A stretch of DNA of 64,000 nucleotides from a virus. Below, one piece after another: positions 16,251 through 24,030 of this stretch. The DNA is taken from IMG/VR virus record IMGVR_UViG_3300019889_000014, positions 1 through 64,000 of that record; one strand, written 5' to 3'. A model generated the notes under the pieces. It made no database searches and had not been told where the DNA came from. It saw only the letters and a program-made list of their open reading frames with translations. The stretch's first letter is position 1. Each line of letters starts with the position of its first letter. A program made the position numbers and the translations under genes.

Positions 16251-16278
16251 AATGTATCCAAAACGGGTTCATTCGCAA
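16251..16278 (-). promoter_or_regulatory. cro promoter with operator-like site C
   Basis: Minus strand: -35 TTGCGA (16278-16273), 16-bp spacer, -10 TACATT (16256-16251). The spacer and -10 hold GTATCC-AAAAC-GGGTTC (16254-16270), a copy of the operator palindrome. Confidence 0.6.
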
Positions 16279-16310
16279 GTCTGCTGATCGCTAAGGCGGC
16301 CCCAAGATTG

Positions 16311-16373
16311 GCCCTTTTGCAAAGCGGCCGTTTTGGGCACAATGCAAATAGATAAAATTGAATGGAACTGCAC
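16311..16373 (+). promoter_or_regulatory. CI promoter region with second operator-like site
   Basis: Plus strand: TTTTGCAAAGCGGCC, then CGTTTTGGGCACAAT (resembling the reverse of site C, CGTTTTGGATACATT) and a -10-like TAAAAT (16353-16358). The transcript would begin about nine bases before the chosen CI start. Two related operators facing opposite promoters is the layout of a lambda-type switch. Confidence 0.45.
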
Positions 16374-16991
16374 ATGGAAAACCGTATCAAAGAGTGGCGC
16401 AAGAACCGTGGCCTGACCGCCGAACAGCTCGCAACCATGCTCGGCACCGGCCGGTCAACCATCGTGAAGCTGGAAAATGGCCAACGCCGATTCACCACCA
16501 CATGGATGGAGCGGATCGCGAAGGAGTTGAAACTCACCCCGGCACAGTTATTATCATCTGATGCACTGAATCCCGTCGACCAGAGGATGGTATCCGCCCC
16601 CCTCATCGACTGGTCTTGTGCCTGGGAGTATGCCGGAACCGTGCCCAAACAACACCCTGCCGGCGCGTGGGAGAAGGCTGAGTTTGTGCCTTATCCACGG
16701 GACACGGTGATTGCGCTGGCGATAGCCGGCGACGACATGGACCGAATTGCTCCCAAAGGCTCGACCATCATAGTCGACTATGCGGACAAGACTCTCCGTG
16801 ACGGCGGCTGTTACCTGTTCGCTGTCGGGAACGAAGTCCGGTTCCGGCGGTATCGCGACTCGGGTGGTCCGCCGCGCTTCGAACCGGCGTCCACCAATGC
16901 CGAGCACCAGATTTTCTACCCGGAAAAGGCACAATCTCTGGCGATTGTCGGTCGGGTGGTGAAGGTCACCATCGATCTCGAACCTCTATGA
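16374..16991 (+). CDS. CI-like repressor with degenerate S24 domain
   Basis: The 205-residue protein has an N-terminal XRE helix-turn-helix (residues 2-60: EWRKNRGLTAEQLATMLGTG, then STIVKLENGQRR) and a C-terminal S24/LexA-type domain (VIALAIAGDDMDRIAPKGST, then YLFAVGNEVRFRRY). In active family members the first motif reads GDSM with a nucleophilic Ser; here residue 121 is Asp. The catalytic Lys position also appears to be Arg. It should dimerise and repress but not self-cleave. Divergent from cro. The ATG at 16374 is preferred over 16362 from promoter spacing. Confidence 0.85.
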   Translation: MENRIKEWRKNRGLTAEQLATMLGTGRSTIVKLENGQRRFTTTWMERIAKELKLTPAQLLSSDALNPVDQRMVSAPLIDWSCAWEYAGTVPKQHPAGAWEKAEFVPYPRDTVIALAIAGDDMDRIAPKGSTIIVDYADKTLRDGGCYLFAVGNEVRFRRYRDSGGPPRFEPASTNAEHQIFYPEKAQSLAIVGRVVKVTIDLEPL

Positions 16992-17027
16992 CGGGATCGT
17001 GACGGATCTAAAAGGGGCTCAGACCGG

Positions 17028-17060
17028 TTGACGGCTTGTGTCCGTTCTGGGTACAGTTTC
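17028..17060 (+). promoter_or_regulatory. exo-recT promoter with operator-like site D
   Basis: -35 TTGACG (17028-17033), 18-bp spacer, -10 TACAGT (17052-17057). The region holds GTACCC-AGAAC-GGACAC on the minus strand, a copy of the operator palindrome. Confidence 0.65.
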
Positions 17061-17086
17061 GTCCTCATCTCACGGAGGGCGGACGG

Positions 17087-18061
17087 TTGGCCTCGACCCC
17101 GATCAAGGACACGGATCATTGGCTGACGCTCCGGGCCTGTCACCTGGGCGCCTCCGAAAGCCCGGCCCTGTTCGGCTGCGGGTTCACGACCAAGTTCACC
17201 CTGTGGCATCAGAAGGCAGGCAACCTCCCACCCACTGATCTCAGCGACAACATCCGCGTTCTCTGCGGGCAGCACCTGGAAGACGGTGTTGCCCATATCC
17301 TTGCGAGCCTGCACGGCTGGGAGTTCGGCCGGCAGATCCGCAAGACCCGGCGCTACCTGACCAGCGACCGGGTCCCCTATCTCGGCGCCTCCCTCGACTA
17401 CGAGGTCCGCCTGGATGGCGAGGATTGGGTTCCGCTCGAAACCAAGATCGTCGATTACCTGATCTTCCGCGACGAGTGGATCAAGGACGGTTCGCTGTCC
17501 TCAGATCGCGTGCTGACCAATGTCGAGCCGCCGCCCTCCTACGACCTCCAGGTCCAGCACCAGCTGGCCGTCACCGACGCGCCGCACGGCTATCTCGGCA
17601 TCCTGGTCGGCGGCAACACGCCGTACCTGATCCGCCGGCCGCGGCACGACGGCATCATCGCCGCCATCGAGCAGGAGGCCATGGCCTTCAAGCTGTCGCT
17701 CGACGAGGGCCGCGAGCCGGCGCTGGTCGATGGCGACGACATCGAGGCGATCAAGGCGCTGTACGCCAAGGCCGAGCCGGGCGCGGTCGCCGACCTGTCG
17801 GCCGACAACGAGCTGCCGGAGATGCTGGACAAGTACCTCCGGGCCAGCGCCGCCTCCAAGGAGGCCGAGGACATCTGCAACCTGTTGAAGGCGCAGATCC
17901 AACACAAGCTGGGCGACGCGACGAGGGCCTATGCCACCGGGTTCAAGATCTCGTGGCCGGCCATCCGCATCGACGAAAAGTTGGTGCCGGCCAAGGTTCA
18001 GCCGGCCCGTGCCTATCGCGGGGGCCTGACGGTCACCCGCCTCAATCAGGAGGCTGCATGA
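17087..18061 (+). CDS. YqaJ-family phage exonuclease
   Basis: The start is a TTG with GGAGG ten bases upstream; the longer frame would read through the promoter. The 324-residue product has the YqaJ/lambda-exonuclease pattern: HLGASESPALFGCGFTTKFT, VLCGQHLEDGVAHIL (acidic), LGASLDYEV and the VPLETKIVDY strand with the catalytic E-x-K, then DLQVQHQLAVT. It would process double-strand ends for the annealing protein encoded next, to which it is coupled by an ATGA overlap. Confidence 0.9.
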   Translation: MASTPIKDTDHWLTLRACHLGASESPALFGCGFTTKFTLWHQKAGNLPPTDLSDNIRVLCGQHLEDGVAHILASLHGWEFGRQIRKTRRYLTSDRVPYLGASLDYEVRLDGEDWVPLETKIVDYLIFRDEWIKDGSLSSDRVLTNVEPPPSYDLQVQHQLAVTDAPHGYLGILVGGNTPYLIRRPRHDGIIAAIEQEAMAFKLSLDEGREPALVDGDDIEAIKALYAKAEPGAVADLSADNELPEMLDKYLRASAASKEAEDICNLLKAQIQHKLGDATRAYATGFKISWPAIRIDEKLVPAKVQPARAYRGGLTVTRLNQEAA

Positions 18062-19242
18062 ACACCGCCGTCGCACGCCAGGAGAGCCGCACGCTCCATC
18101 CCGTGGAGCGTTTCGAGCGCAAGCTGCAGTTGGCCAAGTCGCAGTTCCAGGCGGCCCTCCTCGGCTCCGAACTCGACCCGGAGCGGTTCATCCGGATTTC
18201 GCGGACCGCTGTCCAGCAGAACCCGGAGATCCTGGAGTGCGAGGAGGCGTCGATCTTCGGCGCCTTCATGACCGCGGCCCAGCTGCATTTCGAGCCGGAC
18301 CCGAACATCGCCCATGGCGACGTGATCGTCCGGAGGCGGAACGGCAAAAAGTATGCCGTCTGGCAGACCCGCTATGGCGGCTTCATCGAACTGGCCTGGC
18401 GCTCCGGCGAGTTGATGTCGCTGCAGGTCCATGTCGTCCATGAGAACGACAATTTCGAGCACGTCCAGGGCCTGAAAGAGGATCTGGTCCATGTGAAGGC
18501 CAAGGGCGACCGGGGCGAGTGGACGCACGTCTACTGCATCGCGAAGTTCAAGTCCGGTGGCCACCACATCGAGGTCATGAGCAAGGCCGAGGTGCTCGCC
18601 ATCCGCGACCAGTATTCCGAAGGCTGGAAGGCGTACAAGGCCAAGAAGATCCAGTCGACTCCCTGGTCGACCGCCGAGACCGAGCAGGCCAAGAAGACCG
18701 TGGTGCGCCGCGCCCGGAAATACTGGCCGCGTTCGATCAAGGACAACCGCCGCATGATCCAGGCCGACCGGCTGCAGGCCGTCGTCGAGGCTGGCGGCCA
18801 TGGCCAGATCGAGCACACCGGCGAGCTGATCTACAGCCTGCCGGATGAGGCCAGCCTGGAGGGTGACGAGCCGACGCGGTCGGAGCCCGAGGCCGAGCAG
18901 CAGGAGCCGGCGCAGAGCCGGTTGGACACCCTCGCCGCCAAGACCCAGGCGAAGAACCAGGCCAAGGCCGAGACCGTCGATCCCGAGACCGGCGAGATCA
19001 CCGAAGGCGAGACCGGCGGCGAGGATCTGTTCGGCGGCGGGTTGAACGCCGATGCCTGCGATCGGGTCCGGACTGACTTCGTCAACCTGATCCAGAAGGT
19101 GAAGACGGTCGCGCAACTGCAGAGCGTGATGGAGGCCGACGACAACGTCGACCTGCTGCACCAGCTGCAGGCGGCATCGCCGAGGGATTTCGCCACGGTG
19201 ATGAAGGCTGTCGATGAGCGGCGGGCTGCCTTCGCCAAGTGA
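18058..19242 (+). CDS. recT: RecT-family single-strand annealing protein
   Basis: A 394-residue protein with the RecT core in residues about 25-235: PERFIRISRTAVQQNPEILE, SIFGAFMTAAQL, YGGFIELAWRSGELMSLQVH and AETEQAKKTVVRRARKYWPR. A long charged linker rich in Glu and Gln then leads to a distinct C-terminal helical segment (DRVRTDFVNLIQKVKTVAQL). With the YqaJ nuclease it forms a recombination pair. The extra C-terminal segment is longer than in minimal RecT proteins and may recruit a partner. Confidence 0.9.
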   Translation: MNTAVARQESRTLHPVERFERKLQLAKSQFQAALLGSELDPERFIRISRTAVQQNPEILECEEASIFGAFMTAAQLHFEPDPNIAHGDVIVRRRNGKKYAVWQTRYGGFIELAWRSGELMSLQVHVVHENDNFEHVQGLKEDLVHVKAKGDRGEWTHVYCIAKFKSGGHHIEVMSKAEVLAIRDQYSEGWKAYKAKKIQSTPWSTAETEQAKKTVVRRARKYWPRSIKDNRRMIQADRLQAVVEAGGHGQIEHTGELIYSLPDEASLEGDEPTRSEPEAEQQEPAQSRLDTLAAKTQAKNQAKAETVDPETGEITEGETGGEDLFGGGLNADACDRVRTDFVNLIQKVKTVAQLQSVMEADDNVDLLHQLQAASPRDFATVMKAVDERRAAFAK

Positions 19243-19306
19243 CGTACCGGCCCCGCTCGGGAGGAAGTTCCCTTCCGCAGCCACCAGAGCGGGAACGCAT
19301 GTAAGT

Positions 19307-19340
19307 CCTCCCCCGGTGAAGGCCGGCGAGCCGGGGGAGG
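19307..19340 (+). terminator. probable terminator after recT
   Basis: Perfect 10-bp stem CCTCCCCCGG / CCGGGGGAGG with a 14-nt loop, 65 bases after the recT stop. No U-tract. Confidence 0.45.
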
Positions 19341-19361
19341 CGCTATCGCCAGGAGTGCGCG

Positions 19362-19733
19362 ATGGGACGACGGTTCGACGACATCAAGGTTGGGGACCAG
19401 CTGGTCGCGAGGCGCCGAGCCGAGCCGGCGCGTGGGCTGCCGTGCCTCCATTACCTGGTGACCGACCTCTGGTACGACCCGGTGCGGGGCCAGCAGCGCC
19501 GGTCCTCCGGCGAGATGGTCGCCATCCAGACGATCTGGTGGGACGGCACCCTGCGCGGGTCGAAATACGCCCACACGATCCGGGGCCTGGCCCAGGCCGG
19601 GCTCCAATTCGCTGACACCGATTTCCAGGGCAACGCCCAGGCGCTGACCGAGGCCCTTCACGACGGCTCGGTCATCAGCCTCGGCGCAGCCCGGCGCCGC
19701 AAGCACCCGGCGCCCTGGACCAAGTCTCTCTGA
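19362..19733 (+). CDS. hypothetical protein, 123 aa
   Basis: First gene after the exo-recT pair. The 123-residue product has a small beta-barrel-like N-terminal half (FDDIKVGDQLVARRRAEPAR, then CLHYLVTDLWYDP) and ends in a basic tail. No family recognised. AGGAGTGCGCG precedes the ATG. Confidence 0.65.
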   Translation: MGRRFDDIKVGDQLVARRRAEPARGLPCLHYLVTDLWYDPVRGQQRRSSGEMVAIQTIWWDGTLRGSKYAHTIRGLAQAGLQFADTDFQGNAQALTEALHDGSVISLGAARRRKHPAPWTKSL

Positions 19734-19748
19734 CCATAGGAGCACACC

Positions 19749-19940
19749 ATGGGTGAGATCGCGGATGCCATGCTGAACGGCGTGATGTGTGCGAGCTGCG
19801 GCGAGTTGTTCGGCGATGTTCTCGACGACGGATTCGAGGAGCCCGGATACCCGCGCTACTGCGACGGATGCGAGCCCCCAGGATACCCGCGCAACTCGGA
19901 CGCCGACGAGCCGCCGAAGCGGCGCCGGGCGAAGAAGTAG
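19749..19940 (+). CDS. zinc-ribbon-like small protein, 63 aa
   Basis: A 63-residue protein with CASC (15-18) and CDGC (39-42) motifs, a classic zinc-ribbon spacing, followed by a basic tail (PKRRRAKK). Two near-repeats GYPR flank the second pair. Probably a nucleic-acid or protein adaptor. TAGGAGCACACC precedes the ATG. Confidence 0.6.
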   Translation: MGEIADAMLNGVMCASCGELFGDVLDDGFEEPGYPRYCDGCEPPGYPRNSDADEPPKRRRAKK

Positions 19941-19949
19941 GAGGCCGAC

Positions 19950-20189
19950 ATGGACCGCACCCCGAACGCTGAGCGCGTCCGCGCCGGCTGCGCCAGCCTG
20001 ATGGAGCATTTCACCGCCGAGATTCTGAGCGAGCGGCTGACCGACGCCGAAGTTCTCGGCTGCGCAGCGACGGTTCTCGGCATCCTGCTGGCGCACACCG
20101 ACCTGGAGAATCGCGCCGCCGCCCGCAAGATGGCCGTCGAGGTCATCGACACCGTCATCAACAGCCGGGATCGGCCGAGGGCGGCATGA
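19950..20189 (+). CDS. hypothetical helical protein, 79 aa
   Basis: Starts nine bases after the previous stop, with TAGGAGGCCGAC upstream. The 79-residue product is mostly helical (CAATVLGILLAHTDLENRAA) and its stop overlaps the next microprotein. No family recognised. Confidence 0.6.
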   Translation: MDRTPNAERVRAGCASLMEHFTAEILSERLTDAEVLGCAATVLGILLAHTDLENRAAARKMAVEVIDTVINSRDRPRAA

Positions 20190-20269
20190 GGGACGCCGGC
20201 AATGTCATCGCCCTGACAGTGCTGTTCGCGGCCGGCATCGCCCTCGTCCTGTTGGCGCTCAGCCTATGA
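20186..20269 (+). CDS. membrane microprotein, 27 aa
   Basis: A 27-residue ORF made almost entirely of one hydrophobic helix (GNVIALTVLFAAGIALVLLA). It is held between two ATGA overlaps, with the 79-aa gene upstream and the zinc-ribbon gene downstream. The coupling on both sides and the codon choice argue that it is translated. Function unknown; comparable ORFs are at 887 and 32763. Confidence 0.6.
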   Translation: MRDAGNVIALTVLFAAGIALVLLALSL

Positions 20270-20823
20270 TCAGCACTCACGAAGGCCGCTCCTACACCGT
20301 CCGGAGCGAACTGGTCGACGGCAAGCACCGGGTCGGCTTCTACATGCGCTGCGCCTCCTGCGGCCGGGAGGAGGTGATGCACGCGGACCCGAACTCCCCG
20401 CCCGACATCATCGTCAAGAAGTTCGTCACCAAGGGCTGGCTGGCCAATGTCAGGAACGAGAAGGGCTGCTTCTGCCCGGAGTGCCTGGCGAAGCCGGCGA
20501 AGGAGAAACCCGAAGTGCCGGTGAAAGCGGAGATGCCGCGAGGCCCGACGCACGACCAGTTGAAGCGGATCGCGGAGCATCTGCGCGGGGTCTTCAACGC
20601 CGACGACGGCTACTACTTCGACGAGCTGAACGACCACAAGGCGGCCGACCAGCTGGGGGTGCCGTGGGGCTGGGTCCGCCAGGTGCGTGAACTGCTCGGC
20701 TTCGAGATCAGGGTCGACCCCGAGATCAAGGCATTGCGGGACGACCTGGCCGCCCTCGCCGAGATGATGCTGACCCTGGAGAAGAAGCTGGACGGTGTCG
20801 AAAAGAGGAGGCTCGCATCTTGA
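20266..20823 (+). CDS. zinc-ribbon protein with helical C-terminus, 185 aa
   Basis: The N-terminal 65 residues contain CASC (29-32) and CFCPEC, a zinc-ribbon pair. The middle (THDQLKRIAEHLRGVFNADD, then YYFDELNDHKAADQLGVPWG) looks like a winged-helix-type fold, and the end is a coiled coil (LAALAEMMLTLEKKLDGVEK). A DNA- or RNA-binding role is inferred. Coupled to its neighbours on both sides. Confidence 0.65.
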   Translation: MISTHEGRSYTVRSELVDGKHRVGFYMRCASCGREEVMHADPNSPPDIIVKKFVTKGWLANVRNEKGCFCPECLAKPAKEKPEVPVKAEMPRGPTHDQLKRIAEHLRGVFNADDGYYFDELNDHKAADQLGVPWGWVRQVRELLGFEIRVDPEIKALRDDLAALAEMMLTLEKKLDGVEKRRLAS

Positions 20824-20990
20824 TGGGCAATCGAGGCACACGCGGGGGCACGGAGTACGACGTGTTCCACCGCTACAGCCGGTCTCTCTACCACTGGAAC
20901 CCCGGCACGATCCGCTGGCTCAAGCGCCAGTTCTGGAAACGGCAGCGGCGCAACAGCCGCCGGACGCTCTCGACCACGGGAGACGCATGA
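20823..20990 (+). CDS. small basic protein, 55 aa
   Basis: ATG in a TGATG overlap with the zinc-ribbon gene. The 55-residue, Arg/Trp-rich product (WNPGTIRWLKRQFWKRQRRN) is probably a nucleic-acid or membrane-surface binder. No family recognised. Confidence 0.5.
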   Translation: MGNRGTRGGTEYDVFHRYSRSLYHWNPGTIRWLKRQFWKRQRRNSRRTLSTTGDA

Positions 20991-20991
20991 C

Positions 20992-21201
20992 ATGCCCGAC
21001 GACGAACAGGCCGTGATCGAGGCCCTTGCCGAAGCCTGGGCATCCATCGACGGGCGAGCGGTGAAGTTCAGGCAGGGCAAGACTGACCAGGCCGTCGAAG
21101 ACGAGTTCGGCCACTACCAGGGTTACATGGCCGAAGCTGCCGAATTGATCCGGCGCCTGGAGAAGCGGGGATACACGATTCGAGCCATTGGAGGCGAGTG
21201 A
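20992..21201 (+). CDS. hypothetical protein, 69 aa
   Basis: Begins one base after the previous stop. The 69-residue acidic-helical product (DEQAVIEALAEAWASIDGRA) has no recognised domain. The stop overlaps the next start as TGATG. Confidence 0.6.
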   Translation: MPDDEQAVIEALAEAWASIDGRAVKFRQGKTDQAVEDEFGHYQGYMAEAAELIRRLEKRGYTIRAIGGE

Positions 21202-21590
21202 TGCGCAACCTGCACTTCCTCAACCGCTACCGCGACACCAGCGGCCAGGTGCTCCAGATCTGGGACGGTGTCGGCGACCACAGCTGCGGCCTGTTCTTCG
21301 TGCCGTCGCCGATCGACGGCGCGCTGCTGAAAGTCCTCGCCACTGCCGACGGGGGCTGGGATCACGTCTCGGTCAGCCGGCCGACCCGGTGCCCGAACTG
21401 GCCGGAGATGGAGCAGGTCAAGCGGATGTTTTTCCGCGACGACGAGGTCGCCATGCAGCTGCATGTCCCGGTCGCCGACCACATCAACCACCACCCCTAC
21501 TGCCTGCACCTCTGGCGGCCCCACTGGGACTCAATCCCCCGGCCGCCCGCCAGCATGGTCGGGCCCAGCGCCGAGGAGGCTGCGCAATGA
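21201..21590 (+). CDS. DUF7694-like protein
   Basis: A 129-residue protein that I recognise as DUF7694-like: NLHFLNRYRD near the start, GGWDHVSVSRPTRCPNWPEM, QVKRMFFRDDEVAMQLHVPV and DHINHHPYCLHLWRPHWDSI. These proteins are common in phage accessory regions; the role is unknown. The conserved His and Cys residues suggest metal binding or catalysis. Confidence 0.8.
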   Translation: MRNLHFLNRYRDTSGQVLQIWDGVGDHSCGLFFVPSPIDGALLKVLATADGGWDHVSVSRPTRCPNWPEMEQVKRMFFRDDEVAMQLHVPVADHINHHPYCLHLWRPHWDSIPRPPASMVGPSAEEAAQ

Positions 21591-21883
21591 GCATTGTCGA
21601 TCAGAAGCGTTTCGAGGCGGTGATGGACGGCCTGTTCATCGAGATGGTCGACACCATCGAGATCATCCACACGCAGGATCTGCCGATCACAGCTCGAGCT
21701 GCGATGGCGACGCATCTGGCCTCCAACCTGGTGGCCTATGCCACGACCGCGCTGATGGCGGCGGGCTTCTGTGGGTCGTCCAACCAGGCGACCGCACACG
21801 TCTGCATGCAGATCGCGGAAATGGTCTGCCGGAGCGCCGAGGCGGCCGAGGCCGAGGAGCAGGAGGAGACCAGTGTCCACTGA
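21587..21883 (+). CDS. hypothetical protein, 98 aa
   Basis: ATGA overlap with the DUF7694-like gene. The 98-residue helical product (EAVMDGLFIEMVDTIEIIHT) ends in an acidic tail. No family recognised. Confidence 0.6.
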   Translation: MSIVDQKRFEAVMDGLFIEMVDTIEIIHTQDLPITARAAMATHLASNLVAYATTALMAAGFCGSSNQATAHVCMQIAEMVCRSAEAAEAEEQEETSVH

Positions 21884-22112
21884 CGAAGCCATCGTGGAGG
21901 AACCGTCGTTGGATGAACTCGCCGCCGCTGCGATGTCGGGCCAGCCGGCCGAGTGCCGCAGTGTCGTCGCCAGGCTCGGCGGTGGGCGCATCCTGATCGT
22001 CTTGCGCCTCCAAGAGGAGGGGCCGCCGGCCGCGCTGCTGGTGGATGCGGGCCGGGCACGGTTCGTGTCCAAGGCCATCGCCGCGCTGCTGGGGCCGGAG
22101 GACGAGGCATGA
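21873..22112 (+). CDS. hypothetical protein, 79 aa
   Basis: GTG start with AGGAGGAG seven bases upstream, overlapping the previous gene by 11 bases. The 79-residue product has an acidic helical half then a beta-strand pair (GRILIVLRLQEEGPPAALLV). No family recognised. Confidence 0.6.
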   Translation: MSTDEAIVEEPSLDELAAAAMSGQPAECRSVVARLGGGRILIVLRLQEEGPPAALLVDAGRARFVSKAIAALLGPEDEA

Positions 22113-22303
22113 CCGAGCCCATGTTCGACGACGACGCCATCCGGCTGGCGACGGAGCGCGCCTGCGGTGCGTTCCACCGCGCCTGGATCGACATGGACCA
22201 GGATGCCCGCGAGATCGCCCGGCAGCACATGCGACCGCGCATCCTCGCCGCCGTCGTCGTGTTCGAGGAGGTCGTTCGCCGGAAGCTGGAGGAAAGTCGA
22301 TGA
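22109..22303 (+). CDS. hypothetical protein, 64 aa
   Basis: ATGA overlap on both sides. The 64-residue product is helical and charged (DDDAIRLATERACGAFHRAW). No recognised domain. Confidence 0.55.
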   Translation: MTEPMFDDDAIRLATERACGAFHRAWIDMDQDAREIARQHMRPRILAAVVVFEEVVRRKLEESR

Positions 22304-22587
22304 TGAACCCTGACAGGATCGAGGAAGCCGTTGGCGGCGTGTACCAGCTGTCGGACGGCAAGCACTACTTCGTGGAGGGTGCCATGGCGAAGGCGATCAC
22401 CCGCCGGGTGATGATGACCCTGCCCGAGATCGATGCCGAGGTTGTCCGGCTGCGGCACACGCTGCTGGCCATCAACAAGGAGATCGACAGCCTGGCCGGT
22501 GAGCGGTTCGCCCCGCGCGTCATCAGCGCGCTCGCCCGGATCAAGCAGACGAGCCTCAACGCGCTCGGCATCGGGTACGAGGGGTGA
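22300..22587 (+). CDS. hypothetical protein, 95 aa
   Basis: Starts with tandem ATG codons in an overlap with the 64-aa gene. The 95-residue product begins with a short beta region (GGVYQLSDGKHYFVEGAMAK) and continues as a coiled-coil-like helix. Overlaps the J-domain gene by four bases. Confidence 0.6.
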   Translation: MMNPDRIEEAVGGVYQLSDGKHYFVEGAMAKAITRRVMMTLPEIDAEVVRLRHTLLAINKEIDSLAGERFAPRVISALARIKQTSLNALGIGYEG

Positions 22588-23156
22588 CCTCCGCCTATCC
22601 CCTGGTCTGGCCGGACGGCTTCCCGCGCTCGGCGCAGCGCGAGAAGGGCGGGTTCAAGACCACGCTGCCCAAGGCGTTGGACAACGTCCACCACTCGCTG
22701 AGCCTGTTCGGCCATGACTCGGGCAAGGCGGTGACCAACGTCGTCCTGTCGAGCAACGTGACGCTCGGCGCCTACCGGCCGGCTGACCCCGGCGTCGCCG
22801 CCTGGTTCTCGTGGGAGGGCCAGCAGATCTGCATCCCGGTCGACCGCTATACCACCGTCGAAAGCAACCTCCAGGCCATCCACCACGTGCTGGAGGCCCG
22901 GCGGGTCGAGCTGCGGCACGGCACCCTCGCCCTCGTCCGCGCCACGTTCCGGGGCTTCGCAGCGCTGCCGGCGCCGACGCCGCGCCGGCCCTGGCCCGAC
23001 GTGCTGCGGGTGCCGGTCGGATCGTCCCGCGAGCAGATCGAGGCCGCGTTCCGGTCCCTGGCGAAAACTGCACACCCCGATGTCGGCGGGTCGACCGACA
23101 AGCTGACCGAACTCACACGCGCCCGAGACGAGGCGCTGCAGGAGGGAAACGCATGA
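22584..23156 (+). CDS. J-domain protein
   Basis: GTG start coupled to the gene upstream. The 190-residue protein ends in a J-domain-like module (residues about 137-186): DVLRVPVGSSREQIEAAFRS then TAHPDVGGS with the HPD tripeptide at 164-166. Such domains stimulate Hsp70 ATPases. The N-terminal 130 residues carry an unknown domain (NVVLSSNVTLGAYRPADPGV). It could redirect host DnaK, which is inference. Confidence 0.75.
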   Translation: MTSAYPLVWPDGFPRSAQREKGGFKTTLPKALDNVHHSLSLFGHDSGKAVTNVVLSSNVTLGAYRPADPGVAAWFSWEGQQICIPVDRYTTVESNLQAIHHVLEARRVELRHGTLALVRATFRGFAALPAPTPRRPWPDVLRVPVGSSREQIEAAFRSLAKTAHPDVGGSTDKLTELTRARDEALQEGNA

Positions 23157-23398
23157 CCATCAGGTACGTGCCAGGACGCGGGATCACGGTGGGCACCACC
23201 CCGGAGATGACGTTCCAGTCCGAGGACGGCACCACGCACACCCTTGCCGTGGGCGAGTTCGCCGACATCATCCACCAGGGCCGGAACCTCCGCATCCACT
23301 ACACGGCGGGTGGCGTCAAGGTCGAGGAGATCAACCCGAAGGAGGCCGAGTTGAAGCGCACGGCCGCCGCCGTCGCCAAGGTTATGGGGTGGAAGTGA
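23153..23398 (+). CDS. hypothetical protein, 81 aa
   Basis: ATGA overlap with the J-domain gene. The 81-residue product is beta-rich (VGTTPEMTFQSEDGTTHTLA) with a short C-terminal helix. No family recognised. Confidence 0.6.
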   Translation: MTIRYVPGRGITVGTTPEMTFQSEDGTTHTLAVGEFADIIHQGRNLRIHYTAGGVKVEEINPKEAELKRTAAAVAKVMGWK

Positions 23399-24030
23399 CC
23401 GACCGCCCCATCACCTTCACGGCAGAGAACGTCGCTGCCATGCTGGCCGACAGGAAGACGCAGACCCGTCGGTTGGCCTGGCGAGCGATGCCGCGCCTGG
23501 TCTCGGCCCAAGGTGCAACCATCTGGCAGCGCGTCCGCGTTGGCGACCGATTCTGGGTGCGGGAGCCGTTCTATACCGACGCCTGCCATCTGCTCTATAG
23601 GGCGGACTCGACGATCTTCGGCGACGAAGAGACCAGCGAACCCGCCGCCGATCTGTGGTTCAAGGCCATCGGGCCGGGCTCCCCGACCCGACCCGCCAGA
23701 TGGCTGCCGAAATGGGCGAGCCGGTTGATCCTGCCCGTGACCGCCGTCCGGCGCGTCCCGCTCCAGGACATCACCGACGAGGACGCCATCGCCGAGAGTG
23801 TGCTGCAGGGCAACCTCGAAGGTCGAACCGTCTACGCCCACTTCGGCGCCTGGATGATCGACGACAAGGGCGTCTTGCATGTCCGTCTGTCCGCCGTCGC
23901 CGACACGCCGCGCCTGGCATACTCGAAGCTCTGGAACGAGCTGCACGGGCCGGGCGCCTGGGATCGCAATCCCGAGGTGATGGCGTTCACCTTCACCGTG
24001 CAACAGCAGAAGATCGCGGAGGCAGCATGA
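23395..24030 (+). CDS. ASCH-like phage protein
   Basis: GTG start in a GTGA overlap. The 211-residue product follows the pattern of phage ASCH-like proteins: PITFTAENVAAMLADRKTQT, RVGDRFWVREPF, RWLPKWASRLILPVTAVRRV and LWNELHGPGAWDRNPEVMAF. ASCH domains have a PUA-like RNA-binding fold, so RNA or nucleotide handling is possible. A GTG two codons earlier is an alternative start. Confidence 0.75.
   Translation: MTDRPITFTAENVAAMLADRKTQTRRLAWRAMPRLVSAQGATIWQRVRVGDRFWVREPFYTDACHLLYRADSTIFGDEETSEPAADLWFKAIGPGSPTRPARWLPKWASRLILPVTAVRRVPLQDITDEDAIAESVLQGNLEGRTVYAHFGAWMIDDKGVLHVRLSAVADTPRLAYSKLWNELHGPGAWDRNPEVMAFTFTVQQQKIAEAA

Noticed and set aside
17425-18057. Upstream extension of the recT frame
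   Set aside because: Overlaps the exonuclease in another frame; the ATGA-coupled start at 18058 fits RecT proteins.
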